NCBI GenBank assembly: GCA_964519835.1
Contig: CAZFLD010000090.1
Coordinates: 1 to 14,600 of the forward strand
Direction of reading: 5' to 3'
Length of the DNA: 14,600 nucleotides
Source: CAZFLD01 sp964519835
GTDB lineage: Bacteria > Spirochaetota > Spirochaetia > DSM-27196 > CAZFLD01
How positions within the stretch are numbered: position 1 is the stretch's first letter; each line of letters starts with the position of its first letter. A program made the translations under genes and the position numbers. The notes below the pieces were generated by a model. That model worked only from the letters and a program-made list of their open reading frames with translations. It was not told where the DNA came from and did no database searches. This document shows, one piece after another, positions 1-7,487 of this stretch.

Positions 1-1059
1 TTCCTTCGTTTCAAGCCAAACTCCCTCAAGTTTTCCCACATTTCGAACTGCTGGTTCGAGGACCTCGACACTGGCCACATCAATAGACTAAACCCCGACT
101 ACTTTCGCTACGTCGACACGTTGATTTCCATCTTGGTAGCCCACGAGATTGTTCCCGTATGGCAGCCGGTCTTTTTTGGATTTGGATGGAAAGGCTTGAA
201 GGTTGTCGGTCCGGACCTTCCCGTCTCCGAGTATGCACGATACTGCCGATACCTGGTTGCACGCTACGGTGCACGGCCGGCAGTCTGGCTTGTGGGCGGC
301 GACGGTTCCGGCTATGAGCCGCAGGTTGCCTCGGGGGGCGCGGAGATCGAAGAGTGGGATTGCTACCGCGCGCCAACCGGCATTCACTACCGGCCGCACG
401 CCGACAATCGCGCCCACCAAGACGCCGTCTGGTTGGACTTTCAATGGTGCCAAACCGGACACGGGGGCGAGCACATGCCGGACCGCGTTGCCGATATGCG
501 CCGAAACATCCCCGTGAAAGCATTGGCGAACGGCGAGCCAACGTACGAAAACGGGGGCAAGATCGGTCGCGCCGCCGGCTGGTGGCAGGGACACGAGGCG
601 TGGAGTAACCTCGTGTCCGGCGGAGCGATGGGCGTGGTCTACGGCGCCGGGAGTCTGTGGCAATGGCGCCGTCACTTCGAAGAGCCCGGGCATGCCGACG
701 GCTTCCTGGCTCCAGGCTGCGGTTGGCGCGAGGCCCTCGAGTTCGAGGGCGCCCGGTACGTCGGGCTTGTCGGTAAGATTCTAGACGGGATCCCCCTCAC
801 CGACGCGGAACCCAACTGGGAAGTCACGATCGCGCGCCGAGGGCTTTTGGTGCCGGGCCGGATCTATGTCGCCTACCTGGCTTATGGCGGGGGGATTCAC
901 GTTGTTAGTCCGGATGTACCGCGGCCGTATCGTGTGATAGACCCCACTACCGGTGGCGAACTACTCCGCGGCGAGCGCGCGGGTGACGACACAATGATCC
1001 CGGATTCCGGCGAGGGCCCACGGGTTGTTATCTGCCTGGCCGACGGCCAGGGCGATTGA
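1..1059 (+). CDS. Apiosidase-like (DUF4038/GH140-type) glycoside hydrolase, 5' partial
   Basis: The frame is open from base 1 to the TGA at 1057-1059 (352 codons); the N terminus lies outside the window. Family match is by recognition: the NPDYFRYVDTLI segment near the start, the strand-end motif VWLVGGDGSG (about residues 95-104), a KALANGEPTYEN segment around residue 175 that resembles the loop carrying the catalytic glutamate in GH140 apiosidases, and WQGHEAWSNLVSGGAMGVVYGAGSLW typical of the end of the TIM barrel. The last 70 or so residues (YVAYLAYGGG..., VIDPTTGGEL) resemble the small beta domain that follows DUF4038 in these proteins. Such enzymes are thought to act on branched plant polysaccharides. 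Substrate and cellular location cannot be told because the signal-peptide region is missing. The AKR and YhcH genes downstream fit a sugar-use locus. Confidence 0.8.
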   Translation, partial: FLRFKPNSLKFSHISNCWFEDLDTGHINRLNPDYFRYVDTLISILVAHEIVPVWQPVFFGFGWKGLKVVGPDLPVSEYARYCRYLVARYGARPAVWLVGGDGSGYEPQVASGGAEIEEWDCYRAPTGIHYRPHADNRAHQDAVWLDFQWCQTGHGGEHMPDRVADMRRNIPVKALANGEPTYENGGKIGRAAGWWQGHEAWSNLVSGGAMGVVYGAGSLWQWRRHFEEPGHADGFLAPGCGWREALEFEGARYVGLVGKILDGIPLTDAEPNWEVTIARRGLLVPGRIYVAYLAYGGGIHVVSPDVPRPYRVIDPTTGGELLRGERAGDDTMIPDSGEGPRVVICLADGQGD

Positions 1060-1229
1060 GATCCCTTTCCCGCGGTTGCCTCGCCGGCCGTCTCCGAGAC
1101 AAGGAGCGGAATGCTCGGCCGCGAAGTACGTCGGCGAATAAGGCGTAAGAAGATGCGACTTATCGGTCGCACGTATATCGTGCATCTGTTTTGGTAACAA
1201 ACTTTCCCGGTTCTGGTAGTGTGTAGACT

Positions 1230-2261
1230 ATGAAATTCACAAAACTCGGAAGATCGGGCGTTAAAGTGAGTCGCATTTGCCTCGGTACGATGAACTTCGG
1301 CATGAAGGCCGGCGAAGAGGATTCGCAGAAGATCATGGATCGAGCTATCGATCTCGGCATCAACTTCTTCGACACCGCAAACCGCTACGGGAAGGACGGT
1401 GAAACGGAGAGGATTGTCGGTCGATGGCTCAAAAAGAGTGGTGCGCGTGACGACATTTTTTTGGCAACCAAATTCTTTGGACCGATGGACGGTGGCGCAA
1501 ATCACGAGGGCCTCAGTGCCTACCACATGCGCTCGGCGGTCGAGGGTAGCCTTGGGCGTTTGCAGACCGACCGAATCGATCTGTACCAGATGCACCACAT
1601 CGATCGTGGGCTTCCGCACTTCAAGAGTCCTTTGACCTATCTGGATGGCAACCGGGAAAACCTCTCATGGCCGGAACACTTAAAAGGCGGCACACCGTGG
1701 GCGGAGATCTGGCAGGGCTACTATCAACTGATTATGGCCGGCAAGGTCATCTACGCGGGATCAAGCAATTTCGCCGCTTGGAATGTCGTTCAGGCAAATG
1801 AAAGGGCGGCGGCCCGCGGCATGCTTGGTCTGATAAGTGAGCAGAGCAAATACAACCTGATGACCCGCCAAGTGGAAATGGAGATGGTGCCGGCCTGTCG
1901 CGACTATGGCGTAGGCATCTTGCCATGGAGTCCGCTGAACGGTGGCACGCTCGCCGGCGACGCGCGAAGCGACACATCAGGCCGCCGCGCCGGAAACGAA
2001 TACTCACCCGAGGTGCAAGAGAAGCGCGCTGCATTCGCCAAGCTGTGTGATGAGCTTGGCAGTGAACCGCCGATCGTCGCCCTTGCCTGGTTGCTCCACA
2101 ATCCCGTGGTTACCGCGCCGATTATCGGACCACGCACGATCGAGCAGCTCGAAAGCGCTGTTAAGGCCGTTGAGCTGGAGCTTTCCGAGGACGTGCTTGC
2201 CACGCTCGACGAGATCTTTCCGGGGCCGGGGAATCAAGCGCCGGAAGCCTACGCGTGGTAG
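1230..2261 (+). CDS. Aldo/keto reductase
   Basis: This 343-residue protein is an NADP(H)-dependent aldo/keto reductase with a TIM barrel. It has the N-terminal MKFTKLGRSGVKVSRICLGTM start of the family and a recognisable catalytic tetrad: D48, Y53, K81 and H122 (in DLYQMHH). Cofactor-binding signatures VIYAGSSNF (about 173-181), SEQSKYNL and IIGPRTIEQL follow in order. Compared with close relatives, where HHxDR runs straight into TPWxEIW, there are about 26 additional residues (GLPHFKSPL...WPEHLKGG, about 127-154) lying after the catalytic histidine. The start ATG at 1230 matches the family N terminus but has only a weak ribosome binding site (GGTAG). It probably forms a short operon with the YhcH-family gene 33 bases downstream. 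The substrate is unknown; a sugar or small aldehyde is likely. Confidence 0.9.
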   Translation: MKFTKLGRSGVKVSRICLGTMNFGMKAGEEDSQKIMDRAIDLGINFFDTANRYGKDGETERIVGRWLKKSGARDDIFLATKFFGPMDGGANHEGLSAYHMRSAVEGSLGRLQTDRIDLYQMHHIDRGLPHFKSPLTYLDGNRENLSWPEHLKGGTPWAEIWQGYYQLIMAGKVIYAGSSNFAAWNVVQANERAAARGMLGLISEQSKYNLMTRQVEMEMVPACRDYGVGILPWSPLNGGTLAGDARSDTSGRRAGNEYSPEVQEKRAAFAKLCDELGSEPPIVALAWLLHNPVVTAPIIGPRTIEQLESAVKAVELELSEDVLATLDEIFPGPGNQAPEAYAW

Positions 2262-2294
2262 GGTGGTCCTCAACCGCGTCTTTGGAGGTAGGAC

Positions 2295-2756
2295 ATGATC
2301 ACTGATTTGATGGACAATGCGGATCGCTATGCCGACCTTCTGCCGGGGTTGGCCGGTGCGTTTGAGTATGCGCGTGGTCTGGGAGCCGACGCGACGGACG
2401 GGACGTTTGATCTTCCCGACATCGGTGGATTCGCGATGATAATGGCCTACGACACCGAGCCGGCGTATCGTAGGATGCTGGAGACGCATAAGCGCTATGT
2501 CGATGTTCAGGTGCTCTTGTCCGGCCGCGAGCTCATCCAATGGACCCCCTTGCGGAGCTTAGAGCCGGCGGTCGGCTATGACACCGAGCGGGATCTTGCA
2601 TTCTGGAAGGACGCCCCGGCAGCATATGTGCTGATGGAGCCCGGCCAGTTTGCGGTCTTTTTCCCGTCCGACGCACACAAGCCGAACTGCTCGGTCGACC
2701 CAGGTTCGCCGAGCACCAACAAAAAACTTGTCGTGAAGGTGCCGGCGCAGGAATAG
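2295..2756 (+). CDS. YhcH/YjgK/YiaL (EbgC-like, DUF386) family protein
   Basis: The 153-residue product has the full length of this single-domain cupin-like family. Family landmarks are ETHKRYVDVQVLLSGRE (residues 63-79, with E63, H65, D70 and Q72), FFPSDAHKPN (122-131) and the C-terminal KLVVKV strand (144-149). Members are cytosolic, metal-binding proteins found with sugar catabolism genes (YiaL, NanQ, EbgC). NanQ has been linked to sialic acid anomerisation, but here the sugar is not known. The start is set by a strong GGAGGT at 2284-2289, five bases before the ATG. It lies 33 bases after the aldo/keto reductase, so co-transcription is likely. Confidence 0.88.
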   Translation: MITDLMDNADRYADLLPGLAGAFEYARGLGADATDGTFDLPDIGGFAMIMAYDTEPAYRRMLETHKRYVDVQVLLSGRELIQWTPLRSLEPAVGYDTERDLAFWKDAPAAYVLMEPGQFAVFFPSDAHKPNCSVDPGSPSTNKKLVVKVPAQE

Positions 2757-2870
2757 GTCTGCGGCGCCGGTAGTCATTCCAAACACCGGTATTACCCGGT
2801 TCGGCCTCATGTAACAGCACCCAACGGCGAGCAGGGGCGACAGATTATTGAGAAAAGCAAACCCTCCAAG

Positions 2871-4181
2871 ATGAGTGCATCCGTCCGGTGGTCTAAGGCA
2901 AGAGCCCGGGAGTATCTCACCTCGCTGCATTTCTCGGTCGGCGACATAGCCGAGTACTTCCGGCGCCTCGGCTCTGTCCAATACGACCCGCTCAAGCCCG
3001 TGGGTCGCAACGTTGACCTCGTCTTTCAGTCGCGCGTCGATGGATATCGGGTGGACGATTGGGAGGCTCGAGTCTACGGACACTCTCCTCGTCTCTACTA
3101 CGATGCCTGGGACAAGCAAGCCTGCCTGGTTCCAATGGCCGACTGGCCGTACCGCAAGCTCTATCATTCCTATTTCTACGAGATCTGGTGGCCGCGCATC
3201 TTTGATCCCTACGCCACGGCCGTGCAAAGGGTGGAGGCAGCGCTTCTCGAACGAGGTCCGTCGAGCGTTTCCGACCTGGCGGATCTCAGACTTCCCGGAT
3301 CCGACGACGGAAAACGAAAGGGATCCTGGTTTGGCGCGCACCTAGTAAATCACGTGTTGAAGGCTCTGTGGTACACCGGCCGCATCACTACGCACCACCG
3401 GGTGGCGGGCCGACACGTGTATGCGGCCGCCGCCTCCGTGGTTCCGCCCGAGCTCTTGGCGGTGCCGTCGCCCGACCGCCTCCAGAACCTCGAATGGCTG
3501 GTCCTCCGCCGCCACCAGGCGGCAGGCCTATTGCGACCCGGGGCGGGCAAGCACGTGTTTAGTTTGCCGGTCGAGGGCGCACCAACGCGCGAGATTATTG
3601 ATCGTCTGGTTGAGCGGGGCGAATTGGTCTCTATCGACGTGGAGGGTGTACTATTCCATGCGGTCCGGGCTCAGATGGAGCGCTATGCGAACGGCGGACT
3701 TCCGGGAGCCGTCCACGAGCCGCCGAGCGGCAACGGCAAGACGCGCCGGGTAGACGGCGCCGTTCACGGGACCACGGTAAACTCTGGGACAGAGAGGTCC
3801 CTACGCTTCTTGGCGCCCCTGGACACGTTGCTTTGGGACCGAAAGGCGGTGCTTTATCTGTACGATTTTGACTATACCTGGGAGGTCTACAAGCCTGCGG
3901 AAAAGCGCCGGTACGGATACTATGTCCTCCCGGTTATGTACGGCTCCGACCGGTTTGTTCTATCACTCGCCGACGCACTGCGCGCTTTTTGTGCGTATGC
4001 CGGCGCGACCACCGGTACGTCTGGATCGTTACGCCAACTCCACCGCCGGCCGCACCATTGGTTAACCCCAGTTGGTCCAAGCTCGAGTTGCACGTGCCGG
4101 CCTCGACCCGGCCGTAGCCTCCGGCGTGGACCCCGTTGTACCCTACCGCCCGCTCGTGTATCCGCTCCGCATTATCCGTAG
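2871..4181 (+). CDS. YcaQ/AlkX-type winged-helix DNA glycosylase, abnormal C terminus
   Basis: The frame encodes 436 residues. The first 363 match the HTH_42 (YcaQ/AlkX/AlkZ) family: an N-terminal winged helix, a QYD triplet at residues 37-39 that corresponds to the catalytic Q-phi-D motif of AlkX-type enzymes, SPRLYYDAWDKQACLVP, and the conserved RFLAPLDTLLWDRK and DYTWEVYKPAEKRRYGYYVLPVMYG blocks. AlkX-type enzymes remove alkylated bases and unhook interstrand crosslinks. After DRFV (residue 363) the expected strand-rich segment of about 35-40 residues is missing. A helix-like LADALRAFCAYAGA follows that could be the normal last helix, and then some 55 residues rich in Arg, Pro, Ser and Cys look like out-of-frame translation. 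A deletion or frameshift near 3955-4020 is likely. No clear ribosome binding site precedes the ATG. Confidence 0.8.
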   Translation: MSASVRWSKARAREYLTSLHFSVGDIAEYFRRLGSVQYDPLKPVGRNVDLVFQSRVDGYRVDDWEARVYGHSPRLYYDAWDKQACLVPMADWPYRKLYHSYFYEIWWPRIFDPYATAVQRVEAALLERGPSSVSDLADLRLPGSDDGKRKGSWFGAHLVNHVLKALWYTGRITTHHRVAGRHVYAAAASVVPPELLAVPSPDRLQNLEWLVLRRHQAAGLLRPGAGKHVFSLPVEGAPTREIIDRLVERGELVSIDVEGVLFHAVRAQMERYANGGLPGAVHEPPSGNGKTRRVDGAVHGTTVNSGTERSLRFLAPLDTLLWDRKAVLYLYDFDYTWEVYKPAEKRRYGYYVLPVMYGSDRFVLSLADALRAFCAYAGATTGTSGSLRQLHRRPHHWLTPVGPSSSCTCRPRPGRSLRRGPRCTLPPARVSAPHYP

Positions 4182-4305
4182 ACGCGGACTTGTGCCAAAC
4201 GTGAGCTGACTGCAGACTGCGGCGTACCACACCAGGCGGGCCGCTCGACGGTGGGTGGGCCGCCCGGCAACTGCCGCCCGCTCGACGAAGGGCGCGGCCA
4301 ATCAC

Positions 4306-4312
4306 AGGGGAG
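4306..4312 (+). promoter_or_regulatory. Ribosome binding site deciding the GTG start at 4317
   Basis: AGGGGAG ends four bases before GTG 4317. It supports this start over upstream in-frame positions, where the translation is Pro/Gly/Arg-rich and unlike a family N terminus. Confidence 0.6.
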
Positions 4313-4316
4313 TGCC

Positions 4317-5936
4317 GTGAGCAAAAAACAACAGCTCTTTCGATTCTTGGCGATCCTTGGATGTGTCGCCGCCTGCGGTATCGTCATTGCGCTGCTTACC
4401 GGCACGCCCAGCGTAGACGATGGAGCCGCAGGTGCGGCCCTGCGTTTTGTTGCAAACGCCGTTGCCGAATCCGGCGTCGACGCCTTTGCCGTCGGTGTCC
4501 GGGACGCAGACGGCTGGCGATTTGCTTCCGGCGACAGGACGCGGCAGGATCGGTCGCGATCCGATGCGGCGGAGCCCCGTGCCAATGCCGCCGGCGTCGG
4601 AGAAAGCCTGTGGTTCGGCGCAACGTTTTCTGAGTGCACGCCGGTTGTCATCGGTTCTACAACAGTGTCCTTCACGGCCTTGTTGGTCCACGATCTGGGC
4701 ATAAACCTCGATGCACCGGTGGTCAATTATCTTCCGGAAGTATCCTTCACTCGTCGCGATGGGCTACCGTCGGTGAGTGGTGCTGCGGTCGGCGAGCCCG
4801 CGCAGCACGAAGGGCACGAGGACTCTACGGAGGTCCCTGCGACCGATGCGGTCACCGTGAGGATGCTCATGCAACAGACAAGCGGCATCCCGACCGATGC
4901 CGGCTACGACGGATTGTTCGGCGGGTCAACGACCGACGAGCTTATCTCGGATGTACCGATTGTCGGCACCCCCGGCGAGCGGTTTCGCTACTCGGACAGG
5001 AACTACTTGATCCTTGGTGCGCTTATCGAAGCCGCTACGGGAAAGAGTTATGCCGATGTGCTCAACGATCGAATTACCGCACCGCTGGGCATGGCATCGA
5101 CAACAGCCGTGTGGCGGCCGGGGCGGCCGGCAACGCCCCACACCGCCGTGTTTGGTATTCCTGTTCCGCGCGGCAAGGCGGAGCCGAACGTCTACACGAC
5201 CGCCGGCGGCATTGTCTCCTGCGCTTCCGACTTGGCCCGGTACCTGGAGCCGTATCTGGCTGCGGCGCAGCTCAACGCCGATCGTGTCCCCGGAGGAAGC
5301 CGGCGCGGCACGCCGATTGTCGCCGAGACGATTCGGGCGGCCCTGGAACCGGGCCCCACCGTGCGTAATGGGACTTGTTATGCCGGTGGCTGGATGGTGG
5401 CGACAGAGGACGGCATGACGCGGTACTACCTTGCCGGCGACGACCCGTCGTTTCACACCTCCCTTGGCTTTGTCCCTGAGCAAAACGCCGCCTTTGTGTT
5501 TGTTACCAACACGAACAGCATTCTTCAGAGCGTCTATCTGCAGTCGGTAGCAACGGCGCTGTTCGACCGGTTCCGCGGGGGCGAGTACGGAACGGTCGCC
5601 TTTCCCTATCGGCCATTCGCATTGCTTGTGGGAATCGTTATCGTCTCTCTGATTGTCAACGACCTTTTTGCGTTCGCGGAAATCAACCGCAGGATCGAGA
5701 AGTTCTCGCGGGCCTCGGGGAGTGCCAAGGCAAAGCGGCGCAAGCTTTTGATGCAGACCCTGCTCTCGCTGCTTTTGATTTCCTTGGTGGCGTTGGTGCT
5801 TATGAATGCGCCTATCGTCGTGTTGGTGCAATCACAGCCGGACCTAACGATCTCCCTGTTTGTCGCAGCCGTTCTGTTTGTTGCAAGGACCACGCTTACA
5901 CTCTATGGGAAATACCGCGCACTGCAGCGAAGGTAG
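4317..5936 (+). CDS. Membrane-anchored serine hydrolase-like protein (beta-lactamase class C fold), catalytic Lys lost
   Basis: I choose the GTG at 4317 because AGGGGAG (4306-4312) precedes it and the product (539 aa) then starts with MSKKQQLFRF followed by a membrane anchor (about 8-28). The frame stays open upstream to 4251, but that stretch has no typical start. Residues 40-415 follow the beta-lactamase/PBP4*/esterase family: VRDADGWRFASGDR, GSTTVSFTALLVHDLG, LDAPVVNYLPEV, VTVRMLMQQTSGIP, FRYSDRNYLILGALIEAATGKSY, YTTAGGIVSCASDLARYL. The SxxK nucleophile motif reads S114-T-T-V117, so the catalytic Lys is Val. The YxN motif is Y225-S-D227, and the third motif (HxG/KTG) is not recognisable near SFHTSLGF. 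Three further membrane segments follow (about 433-455, 479-505, 510-531). It is probably a pseudoenzyme or a decaying gene at the cell membrane. Confidence 0.8.
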   Translation: MSKKQQLFRFLAILGCVAACGIVIALLTGTPSVDDGAAGAALRFVANAVAESGVDAFAVGVRDADGWRFASGDRTRQDRSRSDAAEPRANAAGVGESLWFGATFSECTPVVIGSTTVSFTALLVHDLGINLDAPVVNYLPEVSFTRRDGLPSVSGAAVGEPAQHEGHEDSTEVPATDAVTVRMLMQQTSGIPTDAGYDGLFGGSTTDELISDVPIVGTPGERFRYSDRNYLILGALIEAATGKSYADVLNDRITAPLGMASTTAVWRPGRPATPHTAVFGIPVPRGKAEPNVYTTAGGIVSCASDLARYLEPYLAAAQLNADRVPGGSRRGTPIVAETIRAALEPGPTVRNGTCYAGGWMVATEDGMTRYYLAGDDPSFHTSLGFVPEQNAAFVFVTNTNSILQSVYLQSVATALFDRFRGGEYGTVAFPYRPFALLVGIVIVSLIVNDLFAFAEINRRIEKFSRASGSAKAKRRKLLMQTLLSLLLISLVALVLMNAPIVVLVQSQPDLTISLFVAAVLFVARTTLTLYGKYRALQRR

Positions 5937-6097
5937 GGGAACCCGGAGTCGTTCTGGGCTGCGGGCCACACCAGGCAGGGGACAGTGGGCGAAACGAGGA
6001 GGGTAGCTTCGGACGGCGGGCCGCATGGCGAGTGGCGACCGCCGTTTGCCTCCGTCAATTACCACGCGTACCTTTGACCTACAACCAGTACATAATT

Positions 6098-6102
6098 GGA
6101 GG
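6098..6102 (+). promoter_or_regulatory. Ribosome binding site for the AKR6-type reductase
   Basis: GGAGG lies five bases before ATG 6108. An in-frame TTG at 6096 overlaps this site and is therefore not the start. Confidence 0.75.
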
Positions 6103-6107
6103 ACAAC

Positions 6108-7076
6108 ATGGAGTATCGACGACTAGGTAAGTCGGGCCTGCAAGTCAGCGCCCTTTCATTCGGCTCGTGGGTCACCTTTGGCGACAATCTCAACGTGCAG
6201 CAAGCCAAGGATTGTATGTTTGCGGCCAAGGACCACGGTGTAAACTTCTTCGACAATGCGGAAGCCTACGCCAACGGAGTGTCTGAATCGATCATGGCTC
6301 AAGCGGCAAAGTACTTCCGCCGCGAAGAGATCCTTGTGTCCACAAAAATCTTCTGGGGCGGATCGGCACCCAACCAAACCGGCCTCTCGCGGAAGCACCT
6401 CTTCGAGGGAACCAAAAACGCGCTACAGCGTTTAGATCTCGACTACGTCGATCTCTTGTTCTGCCATCGACCCGATCCGGACACACCGATTGAGGAGACT
6501 GTGCTCGCGATGAACGACCTCGTGCGCCAGGGCTATGCATTCTACTGGGGAACATCCGAGTGGAGCGCGGACGAGCTGAAAGAGGCCTACCGGATTGCGG
6601 ACGAATACAAGGTCATCGGACCCACCATGGAGCAGCCCCAGTACAACATGCTTGTGAGAAAGCGCTTCGAGGAAGAGTATGATGTGCTCTACAAAAAGCA
6701 CGGGCTCGGAACCACGATTTGGAGTCCCCTTGCCTCCGGTTTCCTGACCGGCAAGTACAACGACGGCATTCCCAACGACAGCCGATTTGCCATGCCGGGA
6801 ATGCAGTGGCTTAAAGAGTCCTTCGAAAAGCGCGGTATGTTCGAAGAAGCCGGCATCAAAAAGCTACGTGCCCTCGGCGATATCGCGAAGGCCGTCGGCT
6901 GCACCCAGGCCCAGCTTGCCCTGGCGTGGTGTCTCAAAAATCCCAACGTCAGCACCGTGATTACGGGTGCCAGCCGCGTGGAGCAAGTCCACGAGAACAT
7001 AAAGGCCCTCGACGTTGTTGAAAAGATCGACGATGAGGTGATAAAAAAAATCGACGAGCTGTTCCCGGTCGAGTAA
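6108..7076 (+). CDS. Aldo/keto reductase, AKR6 (Kv-beta-like) type
   Basis: The 322-residue product opens with MEYRRLGKSGLQVSALSFGSW, and the ATG at 6108 follows GGAGG at 6098-6102. The catalytic tetrad is visible: D49, Y54, K80 and H120 (in LLFCHRPDPDTPIEE). FYWGTSEWSADEL, MEQPQYNML and IWSPLASGFLTGKYNDGIP place it with the AKR6 group, which contains the voltage-gated potassium channel beta subunits and bacterial YghZ-like reductases. These are soluble NADPH-dependent enzymes that reduce aldehydes such as methylglyoxal. The bacterial substrate is not known here. No potassium channel gene lies beside it. It is the last plus-strand gene of this block and ends just before an intrinsic terminator. 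It is not a recent duplicate of the AKR at 1230; the two differ throughout. Confidence 0.92.
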   Translation: MEYRRLGKSGLQVSALSFGSWVTFGDNLNVQQAKDCMFAAKDHGVNFFDNAEAYANGVSESIMAQAAKYFRREEILVSTKIFWGGSAPNQTGLSRKHLFEGTKNALQRLDLDYVDLLFCHRPDPDTPIEETVLAMNDLVRQGYAFYWGTSEWSADELKEAYRIADEYKVIGPTMEQPQYNMLVRKRFEEEYDVLYKKHGLGTTIWSPLASGFLTGKYNDGIPNDSRFAMPGMQWLKESFEKRGMFEEAGIKKLRALGDIAKAVGCTQAQLALAWCLKNPNVSTVITGASRVEQVHENIKALDVVEKIDDEVIKKIDELFPVE

Positions 7077-7097
7077 CCGCGCTACCGCTCTGCGGAC

Positions 7098-7123
7098 CGG
7101 CACCGGCTTATGTGCCGTTTTTT
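7098..7123 (+). terminator. Rho-independent terminator after the AKR6-type gene
   Basis: CGGCAC (7098-7103) pairs with GTGCCG (7112-7117) around an 8-base loop, followed directly by six T (7118-7123). It lies 22 bases after the stop at 7076 and separates the plus-strand block from the converging minus-strand genes. Confidence 0.8.
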
Positions 7124-7487
7124 CTACTGTGTCGACGGCTTCCGGCGACCTCGAGCTTTTCGCAGCAGCTGAAAAGCGGTGGGCGTCGTACGCGGATAGA
7201 GTCGATACTCACTTTTTCGCTTCGGCAGAGCGGGAATAAGCGCCATGCGCACGAGTGCCATGGCAAGAAGCGGAACAAAAACAACCGTCATAGCAAGGAA
7301 GAGGCCGGCGGGTCCGATCAACTGCATAGATCGGCTTGCCACGATCGGACCCACGGCACTTCCGAGTCCGTGAAAGATGACAATTGCGTCGGCTCCTCTT
7401 GTTGGATAACCATCCCATCGGCCACTGAAAGGCCATGCTCCGGAGCGAGACCACGAGCATGAGGATGCCGATTACAGCGGTTGTCTA
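7124..7487 (-). pseudogene. MFS transporter remnant (YcaD-like), truncated and frameshifted
   Basis: Two minus-strand frames carry adjacent fragments of one transporter. From about 7475 down to 7400 one frame reads TTAVIGILMLVVSLRSMAFQWPMGWLSNKRSRR, resembling the helix-loop with the QWPxGxLSDxxDRR motif of YcaD-type MFS proteins. A second frame then reads ADAIVIFHGLGSAVGPIVASRSMQLIGPAGLFL and ends YRLYPRTTPTAFQLLRKARG...TQ at TAG 7124-7126, like the normal C terminus of the family. The roughly 70 residues that usually separate these parts are missing and the frames do not match; the N-terminal half of the protein is absent. A stop lies upstream in the first frame, close to the ridA stop at 7488. 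This is a decayed gene, not a small functional one. Confidence 0.72.

Noticed and set aside
80..693. Long minus-strand frames antisense to the apiosidase-like gene, and similar frames antisense to the other genes.
   Set aside because: Their translations are rich in Arg, Pro and Ser and match no family; they are fortuitous open frames in GC-rich DNA.
121..1059. A shorter gene starting at TTG 121 instead of a partial gene from base 1.
   Set aside because: The same frame is open to base 1 and reads family-like sequence (LNPDYFRYVD) before 121, so the gene continues upstream of the window.
2770..2810. ACCGG/CCGGT hairpin after the YhcH-family gene as a terminator.
   Set aside because: The stem is only 5 bp and no T-run follows.
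4227..5976. CCACACCAGGC occurs on both sides of the serine hydrolase gene (4227-4237 and 5966-5976) and could look like flanking repeats of an insertion.
   Set aside because: An 11-base match between two positions in a 14.6-kb window is expected many times by chance, the context beyond it does not match, and no inverted ends or transposase are present.
6074..6096. TTGACC (6074-6079) and CATAAT (6091-6096) before the AKR6-type gene resemble a promoter.
   Set aside because: The spacer is only 11 bases, and transcription would start inside the ribosome binding site (6098-6102).
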